A stretch of DNA of 64,000 bases from contig CM032797.1 in NCBI GenBank assembly GCA_019155185.1, positions 7,736,881 through 7,800,880 of the forward strand. Direction: 5' to 3'. Positions 12,205 to 23,342 of this stretch are shown here, one piece after another. The position numbers and the translations under genes were made by a program. Position 1 is the first letter of the stretch. The number at the start of each line of letters is the position of its first letter. Below the pieces are notes generated by a model that worked only from the letters and a program-made list of their open reading frames with translations, had not been told where the DNA came from and did not search any database. The stretch is from Beaufortia kweichowensis. Its lineage: Eukaryota > Chordata > Actinopteri > Cypriniformes > Gastromyzontidae.

Positions 12205-14970
12205 GACAGAGATAACCAGAGGGCATCTTCAGAGTACCGACACCAGCTGGCATATTGCAGTTGGACAAAATCAGCAGTATGTCCTGCACTTTCCTTGCAA
12301 AAAAGACCATAAAAACACTGTCAGTAGGTCTGTTACACACATACATACACACACGCCCTTAACTAAAAAGCCAGTCCAGTGACATGCCAATCCTGTTAGA
12401 GAAAATTACAGCTCAGTAAATAATGCCCATCAATGAGGAGCCACTCATCTTTCACACAGTATCAAATCCCCCTCCATCCAGATGCTCTTAACATTGTGTG
12501 ACCCACCCAGAGGCGATATTTAAGCTGAGATAGAGGCTGAAGGAGACCTCAGGCCCTCTGACATGGCCTCAAGCAATGCTGCCGATCTGTTCAGTTGCTG
12601 CAAAGGCATTTTAGCAGCCGAAGTTCCAGGTAATTGCTCAAAATCCGCCCCGTGAAGCTCATCTCACAAGAGGCATAGTTTGCTTTAAGCTACCTTTCTA
12701 AACTGTAACAGTACCTAACCGTAATTTCATGCAGATGAAGAATCCCATCAGATTTTCATCTCATTAATAAGTTTGAAAACATATTTATTTAGTAAATCTA
12801 TTTAGTTTAATTTTCCTTGTTGTTATGGCAACAAACACATTATGAGTCAAACAAGTAAACTAGACGAGGAGAAAATTTAAGAGTAGTTTTAAGTGTATGT
12901 GTTGATCAGTGACAAAACGTTAAGTGAGAAAAGATTTCATTGCTATTTCTGAACACACACAAACTGGCTCGGACTCTCGTACCTTACGCCAGCTGAGAGT
13001 GCAGATGGTGGGGTCACTTCCTCTGAACACGTATGTAGCCATTTTTATTTTAATGTAGTTCCTCTGCATTAACAAATACGATCAAAATATGAAATCCCAC
13101 ACAATATTTTATTAATAAAATGTAGAAAGATGGATAGGCAGCCACATATGGCATATACACAGATGGTATGATTACAAAACCAGCCATTAGCCTGTAACAT
13201 ACTGATGCACTACGGTAAAAAAGAGAAGTGCTTACCTGTTTAAACACTCAAATATTCTAAAAAAAAAACCCCACTGCTAAAACAGGAAGAACTTTTATAC
13301 AAATGACAGATTTAAATACAATTACATTTAAATATAGCAAGATAAAGTAAATGTGCTTAAATGGTTTGGTATTCACCGTCTAACTGGGAGACATGTCAAA
13401 TATTCACAGTGTTTTGCAAAGTATAATTAAGCAACGCCATGAGAAAACTGCAAAAAAACAAGCTTTTTTGGGCTATTAAATTTCATAAGATCACGTCAAA
13501 AGAGTTTTGCCATTCTTAAACAGACATGTTTTTTTAAGTGTCTCTGATTTACTGTACACTTCACTTTAGGAAAAATATTGCTAGTCCGTTTGAATCACTT
13601 AAAACTGTTCATTTTAATAATTGATTCAAATCTTAAAGATTCACTTAAACTTTACCAAAATACCTACATGATATTTTGATGTGTTAAAGTATTTAAGTAA
13701 AGCATATATGGTTAAGTATTGCTGTTTAGTGCCATTTAGTGCCATGTGTCTATCATATACACACACACATAGACAATTCACTCTTTCATTTCACCCCTCC
13801 ATCCACTTCAGGTTTGCAGCCTCTGCACATCATGTTCTGACTCCATCCCAGATCAGAAAGACGTCTGCGGAGCACAGAGTCAAAGAACGGTCTGTCTTCC
13901 TATCTCACAGACAGACAGCGACAGAGGCACATCCAAAGAGACAGAAAATCTGACCCTCAACCTTACCGCCCCTCTTCAACACTCTCACTGAGTGAAGCCC
14001 TCCTCCCTGTTCTCCCTGTGAGAGTCAAATGGAGTCCTTGAGTGCTCGACAAGCCGTTCTCCAATCAATTAGACGCAGTGAAGAGCATAGAAGAGCTTTA
14101 AAAGGTCAGTGTGTCAATGAACTCTTCACCTCTGTGACGCTGACATACATTCTCCCTTCCGTTTGATTCACAGGCTTTTCTTAAGGCTTTCATGTGACAG
14201 GAGGAGAATAGAGGAGAAGATGTTTTGAGAAGTCTCTTGAACTGTTCCACTACAAATTACTACAATTTTACGAGTGTAAATGCAGTGCTGTCAGTTGAAA
14301 TAATCAAGATTAAGTTTTTAAAATCTAATGACATAAACATTAACCTGGAATACTCCTTCAATTTAGTGCAAAAACATCTTAATTTGAGAAAACATTTCAC
14401 AATTTCTTAGTTTTTTGTATGTCCACCATGTACTCAATGAAAAAAATAAAATTTTGTGGTATATGACTTTTGAAGCTTGCTGTCTCTCTTTGTTTCCCGA
14501 CAGGATGCTTCAGCTATAAAACAGCTTTAAAATAATTATATCCTATTAGAAATAAAAGATCATTTTATTTGGGGCCGTGCTAACGAAACAATCGACTACA
14601 CCTGCAAAATTAAACCGCATTCTTGAACGGACTCATTGATTTTTCCTACGGCTTAATAAACAGGAACTACTGTAACTTAACCACAATTCAGAAGAAGTCA
14701 TGCAAAGCACACAATATCTCCAGCAGCCATCACTAATGAAGCATTCACGATAATAATGCAATCTGACCTCACAGCTACACAAAAGGTTTGCCGCGCTACC
14801 CTGAGAATAAACACAGCGAGGTCGTCACAAAGACAGGTAATCAATCAAGAGCTTGGTCGCTCATTAAAAAGTTATGTCTCCAAGCAACAGTCCTCAGGTC
14901 TGAGTTTAAGAGAGCTTTAAATTGGCACAAAGACCTCTGGCTTCTTTTAAATCATAGTTTCCTGGATCCT
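12202..14970. other. Intronic DNA, no feature identified
   Basis: No exon or repeat family is recognised. A direct repeat TTTAGTGCCA occurs twice at about 13724-13744. Confidence 0.45.
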
Positions 14971-14974
14971 TTAT

Positions 14975-15410
14975 AAGCCACCTCATCCTGGGGTCAACAA
15001 TGATCCATGATGGGTCACTGTAAAAGGTTAAAATCAACTAATGAGGATCTGGAATGGCTGCTACGCAACCTTTGCGAGATATATTAATGTTGCTAATGAG
15101 GACTTTGTTCACCTGAATCTCCTAACAGTGCTTCCCTGGTGAGTCCGAGTACGCTTGACCCTTTCCATTGAACCAGAGAAACAGCGTGAAGCCAGTCTGA
15201 GAGAGATTAAATGGCAAAAACATAAACTGTGAGTTTTAAAGTTTGGGACACAGACATACTTCACACAGAAGGTCTAAAGCGCAATTTGTCCGAATCTGCC
15301 ATCGAATAGCTCTCCAAAGGCTTATTTATTGGATGCACTCATCTTTTTGACACGTGCCATTTTTTACTCATTAAAAACGGTCTAAGAAGCGTCTTGCCGT
15401 GAGTTCAATT
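14975..15410. promoter_or_regulatory. Candidate conserved noncoding element
   Basis: This block is repeat-free, of balanced composition, and contains homeodomain-type and E-box-like words (CTAATGAGG, CACCTG, CACGTG at 15351). It has no coherent reading frame and differs from the simple AT-rich flanks. The call rests on composition only. Confidence 0.3.
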
Positions 15411-16775
15411 ACCCAGCCATTCGTAACATCATGACTAAATCAATATCTTCTACACAAGAATAGAAGAATTACATGACACCTTCAAGTGAGTCATAACCTT
15501 GAAAAATATTTTTCCAAATAAATGAGATATATTTTGTTTTCATCTTAAAGGACACGTTGACATTGTGTTCCTTCAATAAAATGTTTGAAGAATGTTGCTT
15601 CTTCAAATGTCAAGTTGATTTAGTTGCAAATGCAATTTCTTTTGGAATAGAAGAGGACGTGTTGTGGTGTCTGGTACCGGTTATCTTTGCTATCTTGTGA
15701 AGAAAAGGGGAAATAACAAGCTCCATTTGTCAGAGCCAAACATACTGTGGCAATTTAGTGTAGAGAAAGCACTCAAACACAATTCAGACCATATTCAAAG
15801 ACAGCTGTGGTAAGGCAAAGAGTGGCCGTCGTCTGACATGTAACAGAGTGACAGAAAACATTGAAGGGTAAGATCGATCCAGATCTGCCAGCGCGAAGCT
15901 CACAATGTGGGTTAAAAAACATGTGCAGACAAACACACACAGGTGTGCAAAACAAGGACATGCAAAAAAGGACATCTGTCAGCATTTATATTTTCCAGAC
16001 ACTTCCTGTTTATTAACCATTGCATATTTCTTTAGACCAAAAGTTTACAATGTAAAGGTAACAAATCTGCCTCTTATAGATATATCCAAACACATGCCAG
16101 CTGCTTTAATGGCCATCAATAAAAAAGATGCTTTTTGGCAGCAGAATATTGTAGTTACACAGTCCACCAGCAGGGAAGAACTATAACATACCAGCCCAAT
16201 CCTGACCATCTGACATATCTTTATACTTATGTTCTCTGCTGTCAGATCATAACACAGATCACAATGAGAGAGAGATTGATATTTGGGTTTTGTTAAGTTG
16301 AATTAATCACCTTTCATCATGAGCCAACAGATGCCCTGAGAAACCCTCTAAAGACAGTGTCATGAAAGCTTCTCTGGGTCGACTGTTCATTATCCAAACT
16401 CTTTCTCTGCATGAATAGGCCAGTGCCTGCTGAGATCCCAAAAACAGAGAAAAATGAAACAGGGAAGATGAGAGAAACAGCAACAGACAAAGTGCTCTAA
16501 TGAACGATGACTTGAAGAACTAGATCTGACGTTTCAATAAGATTCAATCAAGCTGTCGTGTGGGACACCAAAGGATTTATACCTTTTACTTCAATACATT
16601 TTTCTGAGGCTTTCTGCAAGAACTATATCAACTTTATAAGACAAACAAATGTCCACTTCTTTATAGACGTAAATCATCATTCTCATTAAACTTTTTATGC
16701 ATTTGATAGACACATTCATGGCAAAATCCAGTTTATCAGTACATGCATTACTCAAAAATTCCACGTCTTTGGCAG

Positions 16776-16802
16776 TTTCTAGGAGCACAGTGCTCCTAGA
16801 AA
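16776..16802. repeat. 27-bp perfect palindrome
   Basis: TTTCTAGGAGCAC and GTGCTCCTAGAAA are exact reverse complements separated by a single A. It could extrude as a hairpin or bind a dimeric protein. No neighbouring transposon ends were found. Confidence 0.85.
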
Positions 16803-17486
16803 ATGCATATTAAAAGACATTATATTTCAGAGAGTTTCAGACTGCTACACCTGCAATGACACTTGCTGGAGATGCTTGTGATAGAGCAGAGAGAAAGTTC
16901 TGACATACTTCCAAACAAGCTCTGCTTTGAATATTTTAACAGTACGTATCGCATACAGTAGCTGAATATGTATCACATTTTAACAGATTTTTTTTCTCTT
17001 CCTGATGCCACTTCCTATATCCCTGCACACCCACTTTAATTGAAATCGAATGTGTGTGACAGTGAGAATGACAGTGATGATAGCGGTGCGCTGAGGGGGA
17101 AGAATGTTTTTATTAATATTTAAGTATCGTGGAGTTGGTGCGGAGCAGATAAGGAGTCCGATTAAGCATGTCTTGTTTAAGAAACAAAATAACCTTCCTG
17201 TTTTCAAATATAATTTGAGTTCATATTTACAGATCAATTTGATCCTGGCTATTGGTTTCAGACATTATTAACAGATTCATTTGGATGCTGGATTTCACTT
17301 GGGGATGTAAAATATTAAAGTTTAAAGGTCTCAAAACTGTAAGAACTCATAATATTGCCAGCTATGTTAATTATTGACCACAATTTAAAAAAATCACTTC
17401 AGACCAACATATATTGGTGCAATCTATACACTAAACCTCAATCTGTTTTCAGTTACCCAAAAGCACCTTTAGTCAATTACAGGGCT

Positions 17487-17668
17487 GTCGACCTACTAAA
17501 ACCTGTCGACAAACTAAAATGAGTATAAACATTCCTCTAATTCGTTTTCTGACAGGTTGAGCAGATATATAAAAGCAAGCTCTCAATGTTTCATCTAAAC
17601 AACGCAAACAGAGGAGATGTCGACCCACTCGACACCATTTAAAGGTTTTATCGGTGGGAGGCTGTCGA
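17487..17668. repeat. GTCGAC cluster, possible decayed foldback
   Basis: GTCGAC occurs at 17487, 17505 and 17619, with related CTCGAC at 17628 and GTCGAG at 17663. CTACTAAAACCT on the left partly pairs with AGGTTTTATCGGTGG on the right. The spacing suggests an old short inverted-repeat element, but the arms match poorly. Confidence 0.35.
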
Positions 17669-17870
17669 GAAAGCATCACACTATTTCCGTTTAAACCAAG
17701 GTTAAACTCTATCATTTGGCTTTTTTTCTCTCAATATACGTGAGGATATGAACTCCAGCTGCTGTGAGAATAAAGCCAGACTATTTAGACACAAAACAAA
17801 CAATTGGATTAAACTACTACACTGTAAGCAAAAGGGCACACCCGTGTGTCTAGACACAAACAAATGGAGA

Positions 17871-17872
<2 letters not shown>

Positions 17873-17901
<29 letters not shown>
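17873..17901. repeat. (AT)n microsatellite
   Basis: An uninterrupted alternating AT run of about 29 bases. Confidence 0.95.
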
Positions 17902-17902
<1 letters not shown>

Positions 17903-18779
17903 CAACTCAAAATGTATATCAAGAATAGGGGCACATACAATAAGAGACAAAAGTGTGTATGTATATGTTTGAGAAGGGGTCTGGGATGAAGAAAGCCTGC
18001 AGGTGGAGATTAGGTGAAGCAACAGACCGTCCCATTGTCTCCTCAGGGGACAGGGGGAGGGAGGACAAACAGAAGAGTGAGGTTTGGGGATGTGGGGGTC
18101 TTGTTAGTGTGCATGTTAGGATCCGTAAGTGTTTGCACACTCTTAGAAAATCAAACACAGCCGACACACACTTACTGCGCTCATCAGAGTAAGAGCAGGA
18201 GGGTCGAGCAATATGACAAAGAGGTGAGAGACGTACCCACACTCCACCGCAGTCCAACATTTAGCCAATTAGAAGCCTCCCTCCACATCCAGAGGTCATT
18301 CATGAGGTCCAAAATAAACAATTTGCCTCACCTACTATATTAAAAAAAATTACATTCTGAAAATTATACATACTATATAAGCATTACACAATAAACACAA
18401 ATGACTACTACATCATGCATTTTACACACAGTATAAGAGAACTGAAGGTCAAATCAAACGTAACGTTAAAAATGTACACAATGGACAGAAGCATTAATCC
18501 AAACAGACTTACAAACAAGACAGCATTTAACATTTCGTCAATTAATCTAAATATTGGGAAACAATAGTCTAGATACAGTACAGTGTCCATCTACCAAACC
18601 GTAATAATTGTACATTATAATTAAATCCAATATTGCACGCCACTTGAGTCAACATGCACCCTAGCATTTTATCTCATGAAATCAACGATAACTAGATCAT
18701 CCTAGCACACGGCCACAGCTGGATAATTATACTGCCATTTTGTCTAAGAGCAAACCAAAGCATGATATGACAGGGTCTG

Positions 18780-18960
18780 CGGGGTTTATCTAACGTTCTG
18801 AACGAGGGGTGCGACCCTCCGTTGAACCGACATATCAAACGGCAACCGTCTGTTTAGGGTCGAGATAAAAATCTCTAATGACAATAACAGACACGAGCCG
18901 CTTTAATCAAACAGAACACAGAGTTGCCATATTGACATCTTTTACAGCCTGGATCAGAGC
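18780..18960. promoter_or_regulatory. Candidate conserved noncoding element
   Basis: This is a compact CpG-retaining block (GGGTGCGACCCTCCGTTGAA, CGGCAACCGTCTG, CACGAGCCGC) in AT-rich intron, with no reading frame or repeat identity. It is only a candidate. Confidence 0.35.
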
Positions 18961-18992
18961 AGGGCGGTTGAATAGAGGCCAAGCCTAAAAAA

Positions 18993-19015
18993 GTGTGTGT
19001 GTGTGTGTGTGTGTG
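18993..19015 (+). repeat. (GT)n microsatellite
   Basis: An uninterrupted GT run. Confidence 0.95.
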
Positions 19016-19257
19016 GCCACTTTAATTATGTTAATGCACTACTCAGACTCACTGAGAGAAGTATTAGTCAGTAGGCAGGTCCAGAGAGTGAGCGAGGAGC
19101 CATATGGAGCTCTTTGCCAAAGTTATGTTATACAATCTGCTGCAGAAGAGCTATGCTAATTCTACTGACAGACCCATTTCACACTACAGGACGCCTGGCT
19201 GAGAGGCCGAGAGAAACTGTGCGTGATAGAGGGACGAGGTCATTTTAAAGAACAGAA

Positions 19258-19760
19258 AGAGAGAGAGTTGTGAACGAGTGTGTGAACGAGAGAGTCAGTG
19301 AGTAACTGAATGAACAACTTATCAATAGAATTTATCAATGAGTGAGCAAACAAATTAATGAGCGAGTGAATGAGTGAGTCAATGTCAACGAGTAATTGAT
19401 TGAACAAAGTAATGCAAACATATTAAAGAGCAACTGAATGAGTAAGAGAAAAATAAGTGATAAATAAGTGAGCAAGCACGTGAGCAAATGAACGAATAAG
19501 TCGAAAAAAAATGTATCAATGAGTGAGTGAGCGAGTAAGTGAGTGAACGAGTAGGTCAGTAAGTAAATGAATGAACAAACAATTCATCAGTGAGCGAGCA
19601 AACAAATAAATGAGTGAATAAGAACGTGTGAGTGAATGAGTAAGTAAGTGAGCAAGTAAAAGAGTGAATTAATAAATGCATTTAAAGGATTAAATGAGAG
19701 AATAAATAAAGGAAAAACTAAACAATTACAGTAAGTGAGCAAATGGGATACAAAACCTTC
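19258..19760 (+). repeat. Degenerate (GAGT/GAAT)n array
   Basis: About 500 bases are built from diverged tetranucleotide units such as GAGTGAGTGAGCAA and AATGAATGAACAA. The array is purine-rich, has no fixed longer period, and is an old decayed tetranucleotide satellite. Confidence 0.7.
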
Positions 19761-20281
19761 TCATTGCCCAATTAACAAGCAAAAGACTTAATAAAAAGGT
19801 GTGTGACTGAGTAAATAAACAGACAAATTAAGTCAGACACGAAATGGTGTAAAAAACACCAGAGCGAAGGAGAAATCAAATGCAGAAGCAGAAGGGAAGT
19901 GTTTAAGAGAAAAGTTCAGAGGTGAATATAACACAAAACTTAATGGGGTGAGACAGAGGAGAGGGAGCGCACGAAAGAGAACAAAAACTGAGGAATGAGA
20001 GCCATGTGTGTTTGTATGCTCAGCGCTGCGATTATGAGTCTGTTTATGTTTCCAGTACCACAGCGCAGACAGGCTACTTCACTCTTGCTTTCCGCTTCCC
20101 ACTTAAACCCCCTCGAAAGGACGGGGCCGCAAATCACCCCCCCGGCCCCTGAACGGATCCTGTTTCGCTCGTGTCCCCCTTCCTGCAACCCACTGAAAAG
20201 AGTCTCCCTGGTGAGAGACTGATGTGTTACGCCTTCTTTTGATGTCAAGAGTTTGGAACACGCCTACTCGAGCACAAAGAA

Positions 20282-20319
20282 CAGAGAGGGACAGAGAGAG
20301 AGAGAAAGAAAGAGAGAGC
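20282..20319 (+). repeat. Short GA-rich tract
   Basis: An interrupted GAGA/GAAA run, purines only except for a C. Confidence 0.8.
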
Positions 20320-20339
20320 TTCTTAACAATTTTTCACAC

Positions 20340-20650
20340 ATGCCGGCCCTCCAAAGGGCCGAGGGGGGGAGAATTCCATTCTGTGCACCGTGAGGAGTAG
20401 AGTTAAGAAGGATGGAGGCGACGGCAACAGAGCCCGGAGCGAAGAGGACTCCAACACAATCATCCCGCTTTCCTTTTTATTACCTGGTTGTTTCACACAA
20501 CGGCATCACCATGGGAACCCGGAGGAAAATTTTATTGCTTGGAGGTTGCCTTCTCGGGAGCCTAATGGAGTTTCATTTAAATATCAACTTCTCATGTCTC
20601 ATAAGCGGGCCGTCAATTGAATTTACAGGGCTCCGGACAACATTATAAAT
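20340..20650. promoter_or_regulatory. Candidate conserved noncoding element with GC hairpin
   Basis: The block is GC-balanced and repeat-free. It opens with a hairpin CGGCCCT-CCAA-AGGGCCG (20344-20361), continues with CpG-bearing sequence (GGAGGCGACGGCAACAG), and ends with TTTCATTTAAATATC and GGGCCGTCAATTGAATTTAC. Frames on the + strand are open for about 75 codons but resemble nothing known. Confidence 0.4.
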
Positions 20651-21188
20651 ACACTGAAGACACGTTTCATAGTCTTCACTTTGTCTCAGGCCCCCAAAAA
20701 CTATAACCCTCCTATAACCCCTCAAAAACAGAGGCAGTATAGAGTTTAGAGGTATGCAATTAATGTGTATAGCATATCTCAGATAATTTGGTCATAAAAA
20801 TTTTACGTCTGTACATAATGTCTGTATTTAAAAGTCACAGCTTGAGACATTGTTAAGATCTCTGCTGAGAAAATTACACGTGAGATCTCTTTATTATCTC
20901 AGTATTATTTCTAATCTTTTGACAATTTTACTGACTATGAAGGTCTGCAATCAACCAAACCTTTTTTTCGTTTTTAAAAGTTTTCATTATGAACTCTCGT
21001 TAAATTATTTAAATAAGAAATTATCTAAGCTATGCTACCATATGTTAACATGCCCCATGTGTGTATTTTTATTTTTTATTTATCAAATGTTTTTATTTCT
21101 CTAAAATACTTAATAATATATCTGCAGCAATACTTAGAAACACAACTGATACCTACGTAAAATCTGTTGAGTAAATAGAGGCCAATGT

Positions 21189-21230
21189 TGTTTGGTCACC
21201 AAGGTTTTTTGGGTGAACTATCCCTTTAAA
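21189..21230. mobile_element. Foldback MITE end fragment
   Basis: TTTTGGGTGAACTATCCCTT followed by TAA is the canonical right end of the family seen at 3635-3942, preceded by its internal GTTTGGTCACCAA word. The other arm is missing. Confidence 0.65.
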
Positions 21231-23110
21231 AACAAGACATAAAGTAAATACAATAAGACTGTAAACTACCCACAAACAAACCCAAGAGAACCATCTGCAT
21301 TTCTTTTTCCTCATTAAAATAAGAGCAAGGGGAATCTCTTGACTTGGCATGATCTCTTATGGCATAATAGCTCAATAACCTCTAACAAAGGGCATCTGCA
21401 TATGAAGAAATGACTCTCAAGAGGACGAAGATAAAGATCACATGACAAAATTTGAGCCAAACCCCTGCCCTATCGCAGACAGAGATCTGATCTCTTCCTA
21501 ATAGATGCCTGACACTTCCTGACGCATCACTTCCTCCTGTGACAGGAAACACTAGAGTGAAACAACGGACAAATAACGAAAAACATCCTTCACATCTTTC
21601 AAACACAATTAACACACACTGGGTGGCTGTAATTCAATGCAAATAAACTTCACCATGTTGCATCTGAAATGCCCGAATAAAAGCTGCAACAATGTTCATA
21701 ATTATCCATAATGAGCTCTCTTAGACACAAGCTGTGTTAAAAAAACACTCTAGAATCTATTACAACACATTTTGTATGATAAGTAAAACAAGTCAGAATG
21801 CACTCCAAATTTTACCAAATGCGCTTTCGGCGGCTCCTCGCACGTTGCTGTGAGACACGAAACGTGCATTAACCGTCTCTAGACGACTCAGCAAGCTTGT
21901 CAATCAGACTCGAAGCGACTGATGACGACGTGAAGATAAACACAGCAGAGAAGAACATCTTCAGCGCTGTAAGCCTGAAGAAGTGTTCTCTGGTGCAGGC
22001 CTCGAGTGCACGGCAGTAACACGTTGTTACTGTAAGCTGTTAAGTGCACTTTGGAGTCCTGGAGCTTGCTCTGTCAAAACGGTAAGTGACTGTGAGGGCG
22101 GAGATGGCGTATTTCTAAGGAACACTTCGCCGTAGTCGGGTCTTTCTGTCAGACTTGTTTTACTCTTTCTTTCACTAGCAACAGCTCGTACAGGAGAACT
22201 CCCGTGAACTATGGCCTCACTCACGACCGAGATCTACTACCACCTGTCCATCTGAAAGCTCTTTTCTCTGTGAAAATCAAAAATAAAATAAAATGTCTTT
22301 TATAATCAACAAGCAAAACGACGTATAATCTACTTTATATCAAATACTTAAATAGACTAAAAAATGCAGAGATTATGTTTTTTTAACATATCACCTATGT
22401 TATTTCCCTACTCACTTTAATATTTCATAGTTGAATTTTAATCTAATCATGAACTATAAATTGATGGAAAGGTATAAGACTCAAGATATAGAAATATTTG
22501 AAAAACTTTCATAACAATGAACATTAACAAACCATTTTTTTAATGTTAAAGTTACTGCAATTTATAAAAATACATAAAATAAATGAATGGTAAAATATCT
22601 AAAAATGCAGTGCAAATGCATCACAAATCACTCCTGCACCTTCCTTTTTGCATTAAACACTATGACTCTGAGGATATCTGTATGGTTATTGACTGGTTAA
22701 ATAAAAAATTAGATAAGTAGCACAGCAACTCTTAGAGTGACAGTTGTGGTTCCATCAAACTGTTACACAGGCAGCGAGAACAGCAACCAACACACCCCTA
22801 CATGTATAGAAAACCCATGATTAGCATTTTCCCACAATTCAATTAGCACGCCTGTCAAGCGCGGTGGATGGGTTCACATGCCTCCGTTTGAATACAGCGA
22901 GAGAACGCAGCCCCTTTAAAACACATGCTTCCACAAGTTTCAGTCTGATCATATACAGTATATTTTAGATGCAACATCGAACACCTGCATCGGCCAACGT
23001 TGGTGTGAAAACAACAAAGCACCAAATGCAAGAAAAAAATTGGCTTTGGCGACTAAAAGAAATTAAATTATTCGTCAGTGGACAGTAAGTTTATAAGGAA
23101 TTGCAATGTA
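21231..23110. other. Intronic DNA with a CpG-retaining patch
   Basis: No exon is seen. The part at about 21820-22230 keeps many CpG sites (TTTCGGCGGCTCCTCGCACG, GATGACGACGTG) and may be constrained or a young insertion. A fragment of the AACCTG MITE family lies at 22409-22490. Confidence 0.4.
22409..22490. mobile_element. Fragment of AACCTGATAACTGTCAC MITE family
   Basis: It shares ACTTTAATATTTCATAGTTG and AATTTTAATC, then GATGGAAAGGTATAAGACTC, with copies at 42950, 45398 and (reverse) 63370. Terminal repeats are not preserved. Confidence 0.6.
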
Positions 23111-23342
23111 ATAGACCATTTCACAAGATGTAAACAACACTGGTCCAGAAGCACTTCCTGTTTCAGTTTTTCTGTATTTCACATATGTAATTGAACCTTA
23201 AAGATGTTCGTTAAACATTTTGATTCCATTGTAAATGTTCTTTCTGTTGGTTGTATTTCGTTCTGACATTGTGTAGTGTTACAAAACTGAGACAGGAAGT
23301 GCTTTTGGACCAGTGCTGTTTACATATTGTGAAATGGTCTAT
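23111..23342. mobile_element. MITE with about 55-bp terminal inverted repeats
   Basis: The left end ATAGACCATTTCACAAGATG, continuing to CACTTCCTGTTTCAG, matches the reverse complement of the right end (CTGAGACAGGAAGTGCTTTT to GTGAAATGGTCTAT) with only a few mismatches. It is about 232 bases with a non-coding centre, and possibly has TA target duplication. Confidence 0.8.

Larger units (their letters stand above)
15411..18779. other. Intronic DNA with a palindrome, a TA run and a GTCGAC cluster
   Basis: No exon is recognised. The notable items (16776-16802, 17487-17668 and 17873-17901) are listed separately. Confidence 0.45.

Noticed and set aside
19258..19760. CRISPR-like or minisatellite array with regular spacing
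   Set aside because: Units are degenerate tetranucleotides without constant repeats or spacers; a decayed simple repeat.
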